NCBI GenBank assembly: GCA_024663395.1
Contig: JANFAH010000020.1
Span: forward strand, 620,001-684,000
Length of the DNA stretch: 64,000 bases
DNA from: Pisolithus tinctorius
Taxonomy: Eukaryota > Basidiomycota > Agaricomycetes > Boletales > Pisolithaceae
Direction of reading: 5' to 3'
The notes beneath the pieces are model-generated. The model saw nothing but the letters and a program-made list of their open reading frames with translations. It was not told the origin of the DNA and did not search any database. This document shows, in pieces, positions 48,056 to 59,260 of this stretch (the first letter of the stretch is position 1; the number at the start of each line of letters is the position of its first letter). The translations under genes and the position numbers were made by a program.

Positions 48056-50148
48056 TCAATGTAGGACTAAAATGTCCTCCATTAGTGGTGAGGGCAGTTG
48101 AAAGAAGTAGACAATACCTTGACTTTGTCTGCAGAAAGCAAGTTGTAGTATCTCTGGAAGTCCTCTGTTGTTCCATTTGGTTGAATTCTCTTGAGCCATC
48201 AAAGTGTGCATAGGTTTCTGATAATCCAATATGTCAGATGAATAATAGTAAGGATTTAAACATACCATCCATTCTTTGTTGGACTGGGTCACATCCTCCC
48301 AGGCACCTTCACATTGCCCTTGGCAGACTTGGTGGTCATTGATGGAATTGGCAATCCTTCATTCTCTATCTTGCTGCCATTCAGGTCACTCAGAAGCTTG
48401 GGTAGGGACCCCCAGGCCTTGTTGGCAGTGATCACCAAGCATGCTCTAAGGAACATCATCAGAAAAAGTTCCTATTCATGTGTATACTCACAGTGGGTTA
48501 ACTGATATCTTGGTAGGAATGACAGTGACTGGCTCTGGCTCTGGTTGGGGCATGCATGGCACATTCTCCTTCTTGTTTGTGCATGTCATTTCCTCTGCGA
48601 GAGACAGGAGATGGGACATCTTGCTGACAGGCAGAGATGGTAATGCCATCAAGGCTGTGCCTTCTGTGACAGATGGGAGGTGGGAAGTGTTGTTGACAGG
48701 TGGAGATGGTAATGCCATCAAGGCTGTGCCTTCTGCAACAGATGGGAGGTGGGAAGTCTTGCTGACAGGCAGAGATGGTAATGCCATCAAGGCTGCACCT
48801 TCCATGACAGATGGGAGGTGGGAAGTCTTGCTGACAGGCAGAGACAGTAATGCCATTGAGGCTGCACCTTCCATGACAGATGGGAGGTGGGAAGTGTTGT
48901 TGACAGGTGGAGATGGTAATGCCATTGAGGCTGCACCTTCCATGACAGATGGGACAACAGGCAGAGATGATGACAATTTTGGAGAGAGGATTGACACCAT
49001 CAAACCAGTGTCATCAATTTTTTGGTCCTCTTAAAAACTGGCTTTCACCACAGTTCATTGAGATTGCATGGAAGATACTCACCTTTCATTCTTTTACCTG
49101 GTGTTTCTGCCTTAACATTAGCTTTGACTAATTTCCATTTCTTGTCCTTCCTGTCCACCTCCATGTCATCATTGTCATCTTTGGAGTCCTGAGATTTTTT
49201 CATTTTCCAATTCCCTTCACTGTCCAGATGGGTCTTCTGCCATGTGGGGTATGAGTTGCTCGCTAAGTAGTCTAGCTTCCTGCCATTCTTTGCAAATCTG
49301 AAAAGCAGGAACACACTTTCCATCAGGTTGTGAGTCAATTGCCTACTGCTTGTGCACAACCAACCCCAAGATTTTGGAGCCAGTTTGCAGTTAGCTAGTT
49401 CTGCCCACCCTCCTTGAAGTGTCTTACAGATGGCTTTCACTGTGCTGTCAGATAGTGGATCACTGTTGTCTTCCTTGAGGAAACCAAGCATCTCATGTGT
49501 GCTAAGTCATCCCTCAGATGACTCAAGGAAAGTGTTCCAATCACTTTGATCCCAGAAACAGATTTTTGGATGAGTTTCGGGTGTTGGGCATGTAGAATCA
49601 CTTGGAGATGACTGTGTGACCATCGTTGTATCAAACTGCACAGGGTCTGTTTCACATAAGCCAACTGCACCTGCTAGGTGCTGGAATGCACCCCTGCATC
49701 TGTCAATCCAAAGTTAGCCAGATGTGTCAGTTAAATGTTACCATAGAGTATTATTTTCAACAGTCAATTTGAAAACTTGTGACTCAAGTACTTTGTTGTG
49801 CTCTTGTAGTACTGCAATCTGCTTCAAGCTGGGATGACTATATGCGCCATAAAACAGAGGGATCAGTCAAATTGACTTGAAAAATGTGTAGCTTACCCTG
49901 TGAAATGGGGACAGTGTGGACATGGTTGCCTCACCTGCCATTGGAAAAATGCTGAAGTCATTTGATGACTGTGAGAAATTATAGTGATCTGGCTGCATTG
50001 TTGGGGTGTCCACTTGACCAAAGTGATTTAGAAGCATCGTTTGAGTTCCTGTCATGCCCATTGTGCATAGAGTTGTGCTTGGACATGTCAGGCAATGTGA
50101 TGGGAAGACGAGTAGATGGTAGACTGCAGAAGACACATATGCATACAT
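48056..50148 (-). pseudogene. decayed gene of unnamed basidiomycete family with 23-residue repeats
   Basis: Minus-strand exons in order: 50080-49900 (a Gln/Asn/Pro-rich start), a leucine-zipper-like coiled coil (QIAVLQEHNKVLESQVFKL, 49850-49780), a block with ICFWDQSDWNTF near 49560, then a globular block at 49490-49200 with KSWGW and NSYPTWQKTHL. A Lys/Asp-rich stretch and a spliced 23-residue tandem repeat follow (48958-48592), then a C-terminal exon at 48290-48056. Several stops interrupt it. Proteins with a coiled coil and an SWG..YPxW block occur in many copies in mushroom genomes as far as I recall, but the function is unknown to me. Confidence 0.45.
48592..48958 (-). repeat. 69-bp tandem repeat, about 5.3 copies
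   Basis: Units start at 48592, 48661, 48730, 48799, 48868 and a partial at 48937, exactly 69 bp apart. On the minus strand each encodes a 23-residue repeat containing HLPSVMEGAASMALPS. On the plus strand the same DNA is also open (TDGRWEVLLTG). The minus reading is preferred because it joins the flanking minus-strand exons. Confidence 0.85.
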
Positions 50149-50200
50149 GTGACACCCCTATAGTCATGCACCCAGGTTTAGTGTCCCTTAAATCTTCACC

Positions 50201-50710
50201 ATGACATCCGAGTCCCTGACACATGTCCTCGATGCAGTGCAGGATGTTATATACCTTGAGGTTGATGGATTCATGTCTGATTGGAACTCCCACTGTTTTA
50301 CAATTGACATTGCAATGCCCAGCCCAAAAAGAATTGTCTTTCATTTGAAGAATCTTACCACTCCACCCCAAAGGGACAAGTAAGTCTTACTTCCAGTTTT
50401 AATTAAGCTGGGGTTGCTAAGTTATTTTTCCAGTCAGCTGGCTGATGCGGACTTGTCACCAGAGGAGATTGCCCTAAACAAAGTTGAGGAAGCTAGTCTT
50501 GAACTTGACATTGTGCAGAAGATCTTTATGCAAGCATACAAGGGATCTATCAGGCTCCAAGAGGCATACCACTGAGTCTGTACAGCAGATAGTAGGCTTG
50601 ATGAGGCCTGCAATGAGCTTACCTGGCAATGTGCTGGACATGCTGATGCTGAAGCAACTTCACAAGACTTGAAAACCAAGAATGAACTTCCAAAGTACAT
50701 GAATTCCTAA
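50201..50710 (+). pseudogene. two-exon ORF of unknown function, one internal TGA
   Basis: The ATG at 50201 opens an exon ending near 50378 at GGGACAA|GTAAGT. The next exon starts at 50434 after TTTTCCAG and stays open to TAA at 50708-50710 except for a TGA at 50573-50575. The second exon is acidic and helical (ADLSPEEIALNKVEEASLEL). I do not recognise it. It runs opposite to both neighbours and lies between decayed elements. Confidence 0.35.
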
Positions 50711-51187
50711 GATTATTGGGAATTTACAGTTGATTTTGTTTTCAAGATTGAACATATCTCTGCCTCTCTGTGCAGAATCCTTCCTAGACACTTGGGCAAT
50801 CTGAGTGCCCCCCCCAACACTTATGAGCATAAGCCTTGGGCCTACTGTGTCACCCCCTTCAATCTGTTCACCATCCCTAAAAACATGGCCAAGAGCAAAC
50901 TTAGGGAGGCAGACATGAGTGCAAGCAAGGCCAACAAACCAAAACATTTTAAATTAGAATCACTGTAGAGGTTTACATTCATACATTTCCTTATACCCTC
51001 TGATGCTATTCCATGTCTCATTGATGCTACTCTGCTTTCATATTGATGCTATGTACCATTGTCCTTGTGATCCATGTTGTACTATGTACCAATTTGCAAT
51101 CGATTGATCAATTCAAATGTTCACAGCCTGGATATTGAGACATGCAACAAATGGATTCATTGGGATGTTTCTGAGAGTAACTATTCC
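50711..51187. other. short gap, possible extra exon on plus strand
   Basis: A pyrimidine-rich acceptor (TCTCTGTGCAG at 50776) precedes a plus-strand open stretch of about 60 codons ending near 50967 that could extend the preceding gene. The rest, 50970-51187, holds nothing recognisable. Confidence 0.3.
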
Positions 51188-52440
51188 ATGTCATCTCCCT
51201 CGTCATCATTGTCATCATGATTCAAATTATACTGTATACCAAGCTGTAGGACATCCAGACCTGGCTTTTCTACAACAAAGTAGCAGTCTTCTGTGATCCT
51301 GGATGTGAATGTTGGCTTATGTGGGATCATCCTGATGATGCTCTTGATCTTCTTCACATTGATAACGATGGTTTCTTTGGTAAGCTTCGATGATACAATG
51401 GTTTGTGATGAGAGGAGGAGAAGTGACTCATCAGGAAAGGTGTAGAGTCAAATGAGTGCGACATTCACAAATTCATCATGATCTGGCATTTGTCCATTAA
51501 CCAGTGTTCTTGTAGCCAGCCTTGCGAAATATCAGACCTCACCAAAACATTCCTGACCTGCATGTATAAACTTTTTTCCTATTAGAATCATTCTCAAATG
51601 AAATAAAATGATTTTACCTTGACATTTTGGGACACATGAAGTTTCTCCAGCTGTTTCAATTGCTCTTGCCACAGTGATCGCATGACCTGGCCATTGGGGA
51701 GCTGTAGGCAAGCCCACTGCTGGAACTGCTGTAGACCCCCCAGGAATTGGGCTATGACAAGTGTGTCTTGTCCTTCAGGAAGCCACAGTTGTTTGTCTTG
51801 TTTGAAGAGTAGTACATATCCTCTGCCTAGCTGTACAGAGAGGTGGGGAGGACCTCTTGTGCCACTGTCATCAAGCTCTGGCATGTTCATGAATAATGCA
51901 TTTACCTTAGTTCATTGTCAGTTTCATTTAATACTCTGAGAAACAAGGGAATAATTACCCTGCTTCGCCATACACCTTCTTGTGCAAGGTTTGCATACAG
52001 CTGTGAAGGTTGGCAGATTTCTTGGCCCAGATTACTGATTGTTTGCTCCATTGTCCACTGCATATACATTCTTGGGGGTCCCTTGTGCATCATCTCTGTC
52101 ATGAGGTGGAGGACTTGATGAACACATGGGTGTACAAAATGCAGATGGTTCTCCTGTAGTTTATAGTACAAAAGCTCAAAGTTGTGCTCCCAGCAACAAA
52201 AGAGCATGTAGGCATGCTCAAGATCCTCCTTCTTGATATGGTGCTGGGACATGATTTGAATGCTGCAAATGAGCTTGCAGAAGTTGGTCCAATAGCATTT
52301 GGGGAGTATTTGGTGAAGGAGTGCAGGTGCAAGACAAAAAATATACAGGTGGAATTCCCAGGTCTTGTAGTCAGTGTTGAGTTTCTCTGCAATGTTCTGC
52401 AGCTTGTGACCAAAAGAGCCAGCCTGTTTGACCACCAGTC
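51188..52440 (-). pseudogene. CACTA/EnSpm-type transposase, C-terminal part
   Basis: Minus-strand exons: FHLYIFCLAPALLHQILP (52350), FCKLICSIQIMSQ, HFVHPCVHQVLHL (52140), WTMEQTISNLGQEI (52050), then LRLPNGQ-like QLPNGQVMRSLW (51710) and CFGEV-stop-YFARL (51540), ending EKPGLDVLQLG with an acidic tail and TAG near 51188. These blocks belong to the Tnp2-like transposase family abundant in basidiomycetes. TGA at 51532-51534 replaces the Arg of the GEVRYF motif, and another TGA lies at 51448-51450. The gene continues at 59261 beyond the Ty3 insertion. Confidence 0.85.
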
Positions 52441-52893
52441 TGTTATGTTTCACCCCTAGTCCTTTCCTTTCTTGTACATTTACTTCATGTTTGATTCCAT
52501 TGGACACTTTTCCTTTTCTGAGCTGTCTTCTCTCTGTTCTGATGGCTCTCTATCTCCACCACTAGGAGTATGTTCTTGCTACATGCTTAGGGCATGTGTT
52601 GTCATTGTTCAACCAATGGCATAGTTACCTCGTTACATGTGGATGCCTCATGGTCCATTCTCCTTGCAGTATTTAGACAGCCAGCTCAAGTCTTGGAAAC
52701 CCAGACTTGAGCTGCTCAATCATACGCAGCATTCTGCTCAGAACTTCGCCCTCAGTGTCCCTAACCTGGACCACTCTTACTGGCATTGACTAAATCCTTT
52801 GTTGTTTACAAAGGTTACTGCAGCTGTTGCTCAGTAGAAACTCCAGACTGCATTTGAGCTCTCTCTATGTCTTGACTTCAGTTGAGTGTAACA
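52441..52893 (+). repeat. 5' LTR of Ty3 chromovirus
   Basis: 453 bp, TGTTATG..GTGTAACA. It differs from the 3' LTR at about 22 positions by eye, of which about 20 are CG/TG/CA exchanges. Confidence 0.95.
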
Positions 52894-53071
52894 AAAGCTC
52901 AAGTCTACCAGCCTCTGGCCGAATTCGAACCCTTGAAACAACCGATGTTGGGCACTGTTGTGACCCACTCGTGAAGAATCATCATCTGACAAAGAACAGG
53001 AGAGCACTGTCACTGACACCTCCTCCAATGAACCTGAACAACCAGATGGAGGCTTCACCACAGGAATCCTC

Positions 53072-54067
53072 TTGAATCTCTTCAACCAGTCCCTTGCCTC
53101 GCTTGGTACTCCCATCCCACCAGTACCTGTCACCTTTTCTACACCCCCGACTCCATCCCAGAATATGATGTCCGGTTCATCGTCAAAGGCAACTGTTGGC
53201 ACTGCCACCAAAGCCACAGAATTGAAGATCGGTGCTCCATCTGACTTTGATGGAGACTGCAAGAATGCCATGAGTTGGCTGTACTCTGTACAGACCTATC
53301 TCTTGGTAAACGAAGAAATTTATGACATGGAGACTAAAAAGGTCATCTATGCTCTGTCATACATGAAGAAAGGAGTTGCCCGCACTTGGGCAGCCACCTT
53401 CCAGAAGACATCTCTAGAAAAGACACCCCCAAGCTTCAGCACCTTTGCCAACTTTATGAAAGACTTTAAGGAGTCCTTTACCTCCTCCGACTCCGCTGGT
53501 ACTGCAATCGCCAAATTGCGTACCCTGAAACAGAAAGATTTGGTGGAACAGTACATCACTGACTTTAGAACTGCTGCTGCCAACTCAACCATCATGGAAG
53601 ACATTGCCTTGATCGAGTTCTTCTCTCAAGGACTCAAACCATTCATCATGAACTGAATCCACATGATGGAAACCACCCCCACTAAGATCACAGGATGGTA
53701 CACCCAGGCACAAAAGTTCGATGCCAAATGGAGAAAGGTAAACGAGTTCTCTGGAAAGAAAGAGAAGAGAGTGTTCTACCCCAAGAACAATCTTGCTGAA
53801 GAAAAAGATCCTAATGCCATGGACATGGATGGAGTGAGACTCTCCAAAGAAGAAAGAGACCAACACATCAAAGAAGGAAGATGTTTCAGTTGTGGAAACA
53901 AAGGACACCTCTCTCGAGAATGTCCAGACAGGGGAAAAACTCCCCAAAAGAAAGTAAAGAAGATCTGCAAAATTGTGGAAGTTGAGGAAAGTGACAATGA
54001 AGAAAAAGTCACTGGTCCTTCCATTGCCTTGGTAAACATTGCTAGGGCCCTTGGAAAGGATTTTTGA
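53072..54067 (+). pseudogene. gag: Ty3 gag with CCHC knuckle, one TGA
   Basis: One frame from before 53072 to the TGA at 54065-54067, interrupted only by TGA at 53654-53656 (Arg CGA expected). The capsid-like region includes AMSWLYSVQTYLL, YALSYMKKGVARTWAA and LKQKDLVEQYITDFRT. The nucleocapsid has one knuckle CFSCGNKGHLSREC near 53885. The true start is unclear: the frame is open upstream to about 52963 without ATG, so translation may begin at a non-ATG codon or a mutated start. The pol frame follows in -1 relative to gag with a four-base overlap, so a frameshift is the likely link. Confidence 0.88.
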
Positions 54068-57000
54068 ATGGGAACTCTGAGTTGACACCAGAAGTTCCCC
54101 AAACTAAGGACAGTCTTGTTTCTGTTGCCCCTGTACTTGTATCTTCTACACCAGAACGTACTATGCAGATCCCCATTTCCCTCTATGCATCAGAAACAAC
54201 CGCGAAAGTCGTCAACACCACTGCTCTGGTCGACTCTGGAGCAGAAATATCTTGCATTGACTGGGGTTTTGTGCGAAAGCATCATATCCCCACCCAACAT
54301 CTCACTGAACCCATCCTCGCTAAAAATGCTGATGGAACTCCAAACTCCAAGGGAAAAATTTTGTTTTCTGCCACTCTCTACTTCAAAATCAAAGGACTCG
54401 TTCATCAGTCCTTCTTCCACATCATCAATTGTGGAACAGAAAACGTCATTCTAGGCCTCCCTTGGCTACAAGAGAACAATCCCGTTATTGACTGGAGGAT
54501 GGGCATGTTGTCCATCGATGAGAAAACCAATAGGTCTAAGGAGTTAAGACACAACATCTCTTCAGTTGCCATAGAAGAACCCACCGTGAACCTTGTTTCC
54601 CCTGCTGAAAAGAAAGGGATAAACAAGTTCATGGATTATGAAGAGCCAGAAGATGAAACCATCCGTGCACACTTCATGATGTCAGTTGGGAAACTTGTCG
54701 AAGAAGCCAAAAAGGTTAATCCCAGTAATAGCCTTCTTCGAAAGATCACTACAGCCACCGAGTTGGCCCAAGAAGAACATAAAAAGAAACTGAAGGCCGT
54801 CCTCCCAAAGGACTACTTAGACTTTGCTTTGGTTTTCGAGAAGCCCTCTGATGGAACCTTACCTCCATCACGACCATATGACCATGCCATAAACCTTGTA
54901 GAGGACTTCATCCCCAAAGTGGCAAAAGCCTACCCACTCTCTCCCTTGGAACAAGAGTCCACAGAAAAGTTCATTGAAGAAAACCTTCAAGAAGGAAAAA
55001 TCTGTCCTTCAAAATCTCCCCAAGCTGCCCCCTTCTTCTTTGTAGGAAAGAAAGATGGCTCCCTCTGCCCTTGCCAAGATTATCAATATCTGAACAAAAA
55101 CATGGTGAAGGATGCATACCCCCTTCCCCTAATCTCAGACCTCATCGATAAACTCAAAGGAGCCTCTATCTTTACAAAGATGGATGTAAGATCAGGCTAT
55201 AACAATGTCCAAATAAAAGAGGGAGACCAATGGAAGGCTGTGTTTATCACGCACAAAAGACTCTTCGAACCCACTGTCATGTTCTTTGGGTTGTGCAACT
55301 CTCCCACCACCTTCCAGCAATTTATGAATGATTCATTCAGAGACATGATCGCCAAAGGATGGCTGGTCGTTTACATGGATGACCTACTCATATTCTCCAC
55401 CGATCCCAAAGAACACAAATGACAAGCCCATCGAGTCCTAGAAAGAATGAGGGAACTCTCTCTCCCTCTGAAACTGGAAAAATGCCACTTTGATCTAACT
55501 GAGGTGGAATACCTTGGTATGATTATAAAAGAAAACACTGTTGCCATGGACCCTGTCAAAGTCCAGGGCATCACCAACTGGCCAGTCCCAAAAATGGTCA
55601 AGGATGTATGATCCTTCCTAGGATTCACAAACTTCTATAGGAGATTCGTCCCCTATTACTCTGATATTGCCTGACCACTCATCGATCTAACCAAGAAAAT
55701 GATCACTTGGGAGTGGTCCAAGAAATGCCAGACTGCCTTTGAACTCCTAAAGAGGATTTTTATGGCACAGCCGACACTTCAAATGCCTGACACCTCTCGG
55801 CCATTCGCAATCACTACTGATGCATCCAAGTATGCAACTGGAGGTGTTCTCCTCCAAGAAGATTCAAATGGCCAGTGGCAACCCTGTGCCTTCATTTCTC
55901 AATTGTTTAACCCTGCCGAACAAAACTATGATATCTACGACAGAGAACCGTTGGGGGTTATTCATGGACTGAAATCCTGGAGACACTATCTCCATGGATC
56001 CCCTTTCCCAGTCAAGGTCTTCACCGACCACAAGAACTTGATGTATTTCAAATCACCCCAGAATCTGAACTGTCGCCAGGCCCACTGGCTCCTTGATCTT
56101 GCAGACTTCAATCTGCAGCTTGAACATGTCCCAGGCAAAGATCTGGCTGCACCTGACGCCCTCTCCCACCAACCTGACCATATTCCCGATGACGATGAGG
56201 ACAACAAAGGAGTTACCCTCCTCCCTCAAACCTTATTTGTCAACCTCATCGATATGAATCTCACTCAGAAGGTCACGTCATCCTCTATGGACAACCCCAT
56301 TGTCCAGACAGCACTCTGTGCCACAGAACATATTGACATGCCACTCCCATGCAAATCCCACCTCTCTGATTGGCAATTTGATAACAGAGTGTTACTCTAT
56401 AAAGACCGGGTATATATCCCCGACAACCCTGCTCTTCGACAGACCGTTGTGTCCAACCACCATGACCACCCCTCGGCTGGACACCCTGGTGTTCTGAAGA
56501 CTCATCAACTGGTCTCTTCCAAGTTTTGGTGGCCTGGACTTGTGTCCTTCGTCCGCAAATATGTTGAAGGCTGTGCGATGTGCCAGCAGAACAAGATCAA
56601 CACCCATCTGATGACCCCTCCCCTTACACCCATCCCCTCCACTGCAACCCGACCCTTCCAACAGATCCCCTGTGATCTGGTTACTGACCTGCCCATTTCA
56701 AAGGGCTATGATTCCCTCTTGGTCGTGGTAGACCATGGGCTTACAAAGGGGGTAATTTTAACACCAACTAAGAAAACCGCATCTGCTGCTGATATTGCAG
56801 CACTCTTTTTCAAGAAAGTCTACTCCCATTTTGGATTGTATGACAAGATTATATTGGACCAAGGCCCTCAGTTCACCTCTGCCTTCACAAAAGAACTCGC
56901 TTCCCATCTGGGTTACTCCCTCGCCCTGTCCATGGCATATCATCCCCAGACTGATGGAGAAATGGAATGCATAAACCAAGAAATCGAAACCTATCTCCAC

Positions 57001-57729
57001 ATCTTCTGCCAGAACAACCCCGCTTCATGGGTGAACAACCTTCCAATGGCAGAATTCACACATAATCACTGCCTGCACTCCATCACCCATCAATCCCCAT
57101 TCTACCTCATGTATGGATACGAACCAAAACCCCTTCCATCCCTGATTGTGGACACCCACCTTCCTGCTGCTGGATCTAGACTCAAAGAACTCTGCAAAGC
57201 TAGAGAGGAAGCCCTTGCAGCGCATGATCTAGCCAGAAAAACTATGAAAGACTGCTCGTCACAACCCTTCACCCCATTCCAAAAAGGAGATAAGGTTTGG
57301 CTAGAAGCATGAAACTTGAAATGCTCCTATGAAAATAGGAAGCTTGCCCCAAAACAAGAAGGACCCTTCACTATCTCCAACATCCTATCTCCGATAACGT
57401 ACCGCCTCGTAATTCCCGCATGATGGAAGATCCACAATGTCTTCCATGCTTCCCTCTTATCACCCTATCGCAAAAATGATGTTCACAGACCGAACTTCCC
57501 TACCCCTCTGCCTGACCTTGTCAACGAGGAAGAGGAGTACAAAGTGGAAGTGATAGTCAGCCATAAGAGGTCTGGCAGCAGACATGCCTTTTTAATCAAA
57601 TGGAAAGGCTACCCTTCCTCCAAAAACTCCTGGCAAAAAGAAACACACCTTGAACATGCAGATGATATGCTCTCCACATATAAGAAACAATTCCCAAGGG
57701 ACTTTCCTCCCCAAAAACAACCCACTTGA
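54064..57729 (+). pseudogene. pol: Ty3 pol: protease, RT, RNase H, integrase, chromodomain; TGA-interrupted
   Basis: One frame broken only by TGA at 55420, 55609, 55672, 57310, 57421 and 57727, at positions where Arg is expected (for example IA-stop-PLIDLT, EA-stop-NLK). Domains: aspartic protease LVDSGAEISCIDWGF (54228), RT with FTKMDVRSGYNNVQI (55172) and catalytic VYMDDLLIFS (55369), RNase H TTDASKYATGGVLL (55815), integrase zinc motif HHDHPSAGHPGVLK with CAMCQQNK (56457-56595), integrase core DLVTDLPISKGYDSLLVVVD and ILDQGPQFTS (56680-56880), then a chromodomain FLIKWKGYPSSKNSW (57590). The chromodomain is expected to steer integration to heterochromatin. Dead as read but close to intact. 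Confidence 0.94.
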
Positions 57730-57765
57730 ACTTCCACTCGTACAATCAGAAGCATCACCCTCAAA

Positions 57766-58770
57766 ATGCCTCCTCGCCATTACACCTACCCTCATGAACC
57801 CTCTTGACAGCACACCCCCTTTGCTTGTTGTCAGCGACAACCTGCTAGCAATCAGATGATTGCTTCCTACCGCCTCTTCGTTGCAGACCGCACTGTTGTT
57901 GGCACCATTTATCATGAGGTGGATGAAAATTCCCCTCTTGATCTAGTCTATCATGCTACCATCCAAGCCCTTTGGCTTGAAGAACTTTCACACTACATTA
58001 ATCACCAGAACCCTCTCCTGTCCCCCACTCATACCATCTTGAATGAGATTGCTGCTCAGCAGGTTCCCCTACTTCTTAAACTCTTCAATGTCCTTGGAGG
58101 TGCAGACCTCATTTACGACATTCACCAGTACCCCACTTTGATCACACCTCCCCCTCCTGGGTCTAGAAGACCCTTGACTGCAACCTCTCCCCTGGTTTCC
58201 TCTGTGTCCTCCTCCCATCTGGCATCGTCACCATCATCATCCTCCCACTCATCTCGCTCTCTCTGAAGAGCTGATAGACCCCGCACCTGTTGTCTGTCAG
58301 GCTCAAACCCCCAACCCTGTGAGTCTCACGACTCCCCATTGGAAGTAGACCCCGAGATTGCCTTTGGTGTCTCTCATGCAGAACTCGATTACACATTAAA
58401 CATTGTCAAGACCCTTGCACAGCTGCCTCCTTCTCCTGTGCTGAACACCATGACTGGGTTTGATAGGCTGCTCACTCCGTCCAACCCTCGCTATCGCCAG
58501 ACGTGTTATGTCTGTCGTCATCTTGGCCATATTCATGTTAACTGTGGACTCTACGAATGTCCACTTTGTCATGCCACTGGTCCTGGGCATACTCGAGCCC
58601 AGTGTCCTTCTTTACGCCCTTGCCGTCTGTTACAGGACAGAATTGCCACTCCTGCATTGGTAGATGATTGTACTCTCGTTGGGAGTGAAGATAACAACCT
58701 CTACGACAATGATTTTGACTTCGATGATTCTGCCATCAGTAACATGACCAGAGAGCCTTACGGAGAGTAG
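57766..58770 (+). pseudogene. extra 3' ORF with double CCHC knuckle, in frame with pol
   Basis: Between the chromodomain and the 3' LTR the pol frame stays open for about 335 further codons, broken only by TGA at 57805 and 58264. An ATG at 57766 (MPPRHYTYPHEPS) could start it separately. A helical N-terminal region is followed by a Ser/Pro-rich stretch (58150-58265). The C-terminus has two adjacent Cys/His clusters, CYVCRHLGHIHVNC and CPLCHATGPGHTRAQC (58505-58610), then an acidic tail ending at TAG 58768-58770. Standard Ty3 elements end with pol, so this is an added protein or domain, probably nucleic-acid binding. Confidence 0.85.
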
Positions 58771-58807
58771 TTGAAGTTGGGGACTTCAATGCTTAGAAAG
58801 GGGGTAA

Positions 58808-59260
58808 TGTTATGTTTCACCCCTAGTCCTTTCCTTTCTTGTACGTTTACTTCATGTTTGATTCCATTGGACACTTTTCCTTTTCTGAGCTGTCTTCTCT
58901 CTGTTCCGATGGCTCTCTATCTCCACCACTAGGAGTACGTTCTCGCTACACGCTTAGGGCATGTGTCGTCATTGTTCAACCAATGGTGTAGTTACCTCGT
59001 TACATGTGGACGCCTCATGGTCCATTCTCCTTGTAGTATTTAGACAGCCGGCTCAAGTCTTGGAAACCCAGACTTGAGCTGCTCAATCATATGCAGCATT
59101 CTCCTCAGAACTTCACCCTCAGTGTCCCTAACCCAGACCACTCTTACTGGCATTGACTAAATCCTTTGTCGTTTACAAAGGTTACTGCAGCTGTTGCTCA
59201 GTAGAAACTCCAGACTGCATTTGAGCTCTCTCTATGTCTTGACTTCGGTCAAGCATAACA
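58808..59260 (+). repeat. 3' LTR of Ty3 chromovirus
   Basis: 453 bp, TGTTATG..AAGCATAACA, directly after the polypurine tract at about 58794-58807 and directly before the target duplication CAGTC. It retains more CpG than the 5' LTR. Confidence 0.95.

Larger units (their letters stand above)
52441..59260 (+). mobile_element. Ty3 chromovirus with two 453-bp LTRs, inserted in CACTA transposase gene
   Basis: A 6,820-bp element, plus strand. LTRs are 52441-52893 and 58808-59260, both TGTTATGTTT..AACA. The 5-bp target duplication CAGTC lies at 52436-52440 and 59261-59265. A polypurine tract (AGAAAGGGGG) precedes the 3' LTR. Order: gag, protease, RT, RNase H, integrase, chromodomain and an extra 3' ORF. 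Its coding part carries only TGA stops. Confidence 0.96.

Noticed and set aside
52916..52931. TGGCCGAATTCGAACC downstream of the Ty3 5' LTR as primer-binding site or tRNA gene
   Set aside because: It looks like a tRNA T-arm complement, but it lies 22 nt from the LTR end, and the distance from TGG to the T-loop complement is too short for a normal acceptor stem. No cloverleaf can be formed around it.
53654..58266. TGA read as tryptophan (alternative code)
   Set aside because: TGG codes for conserved Trp throughout (for example RNase H and integrase), and the TGA sites fall where Arg is expected. CpG decay explains them.
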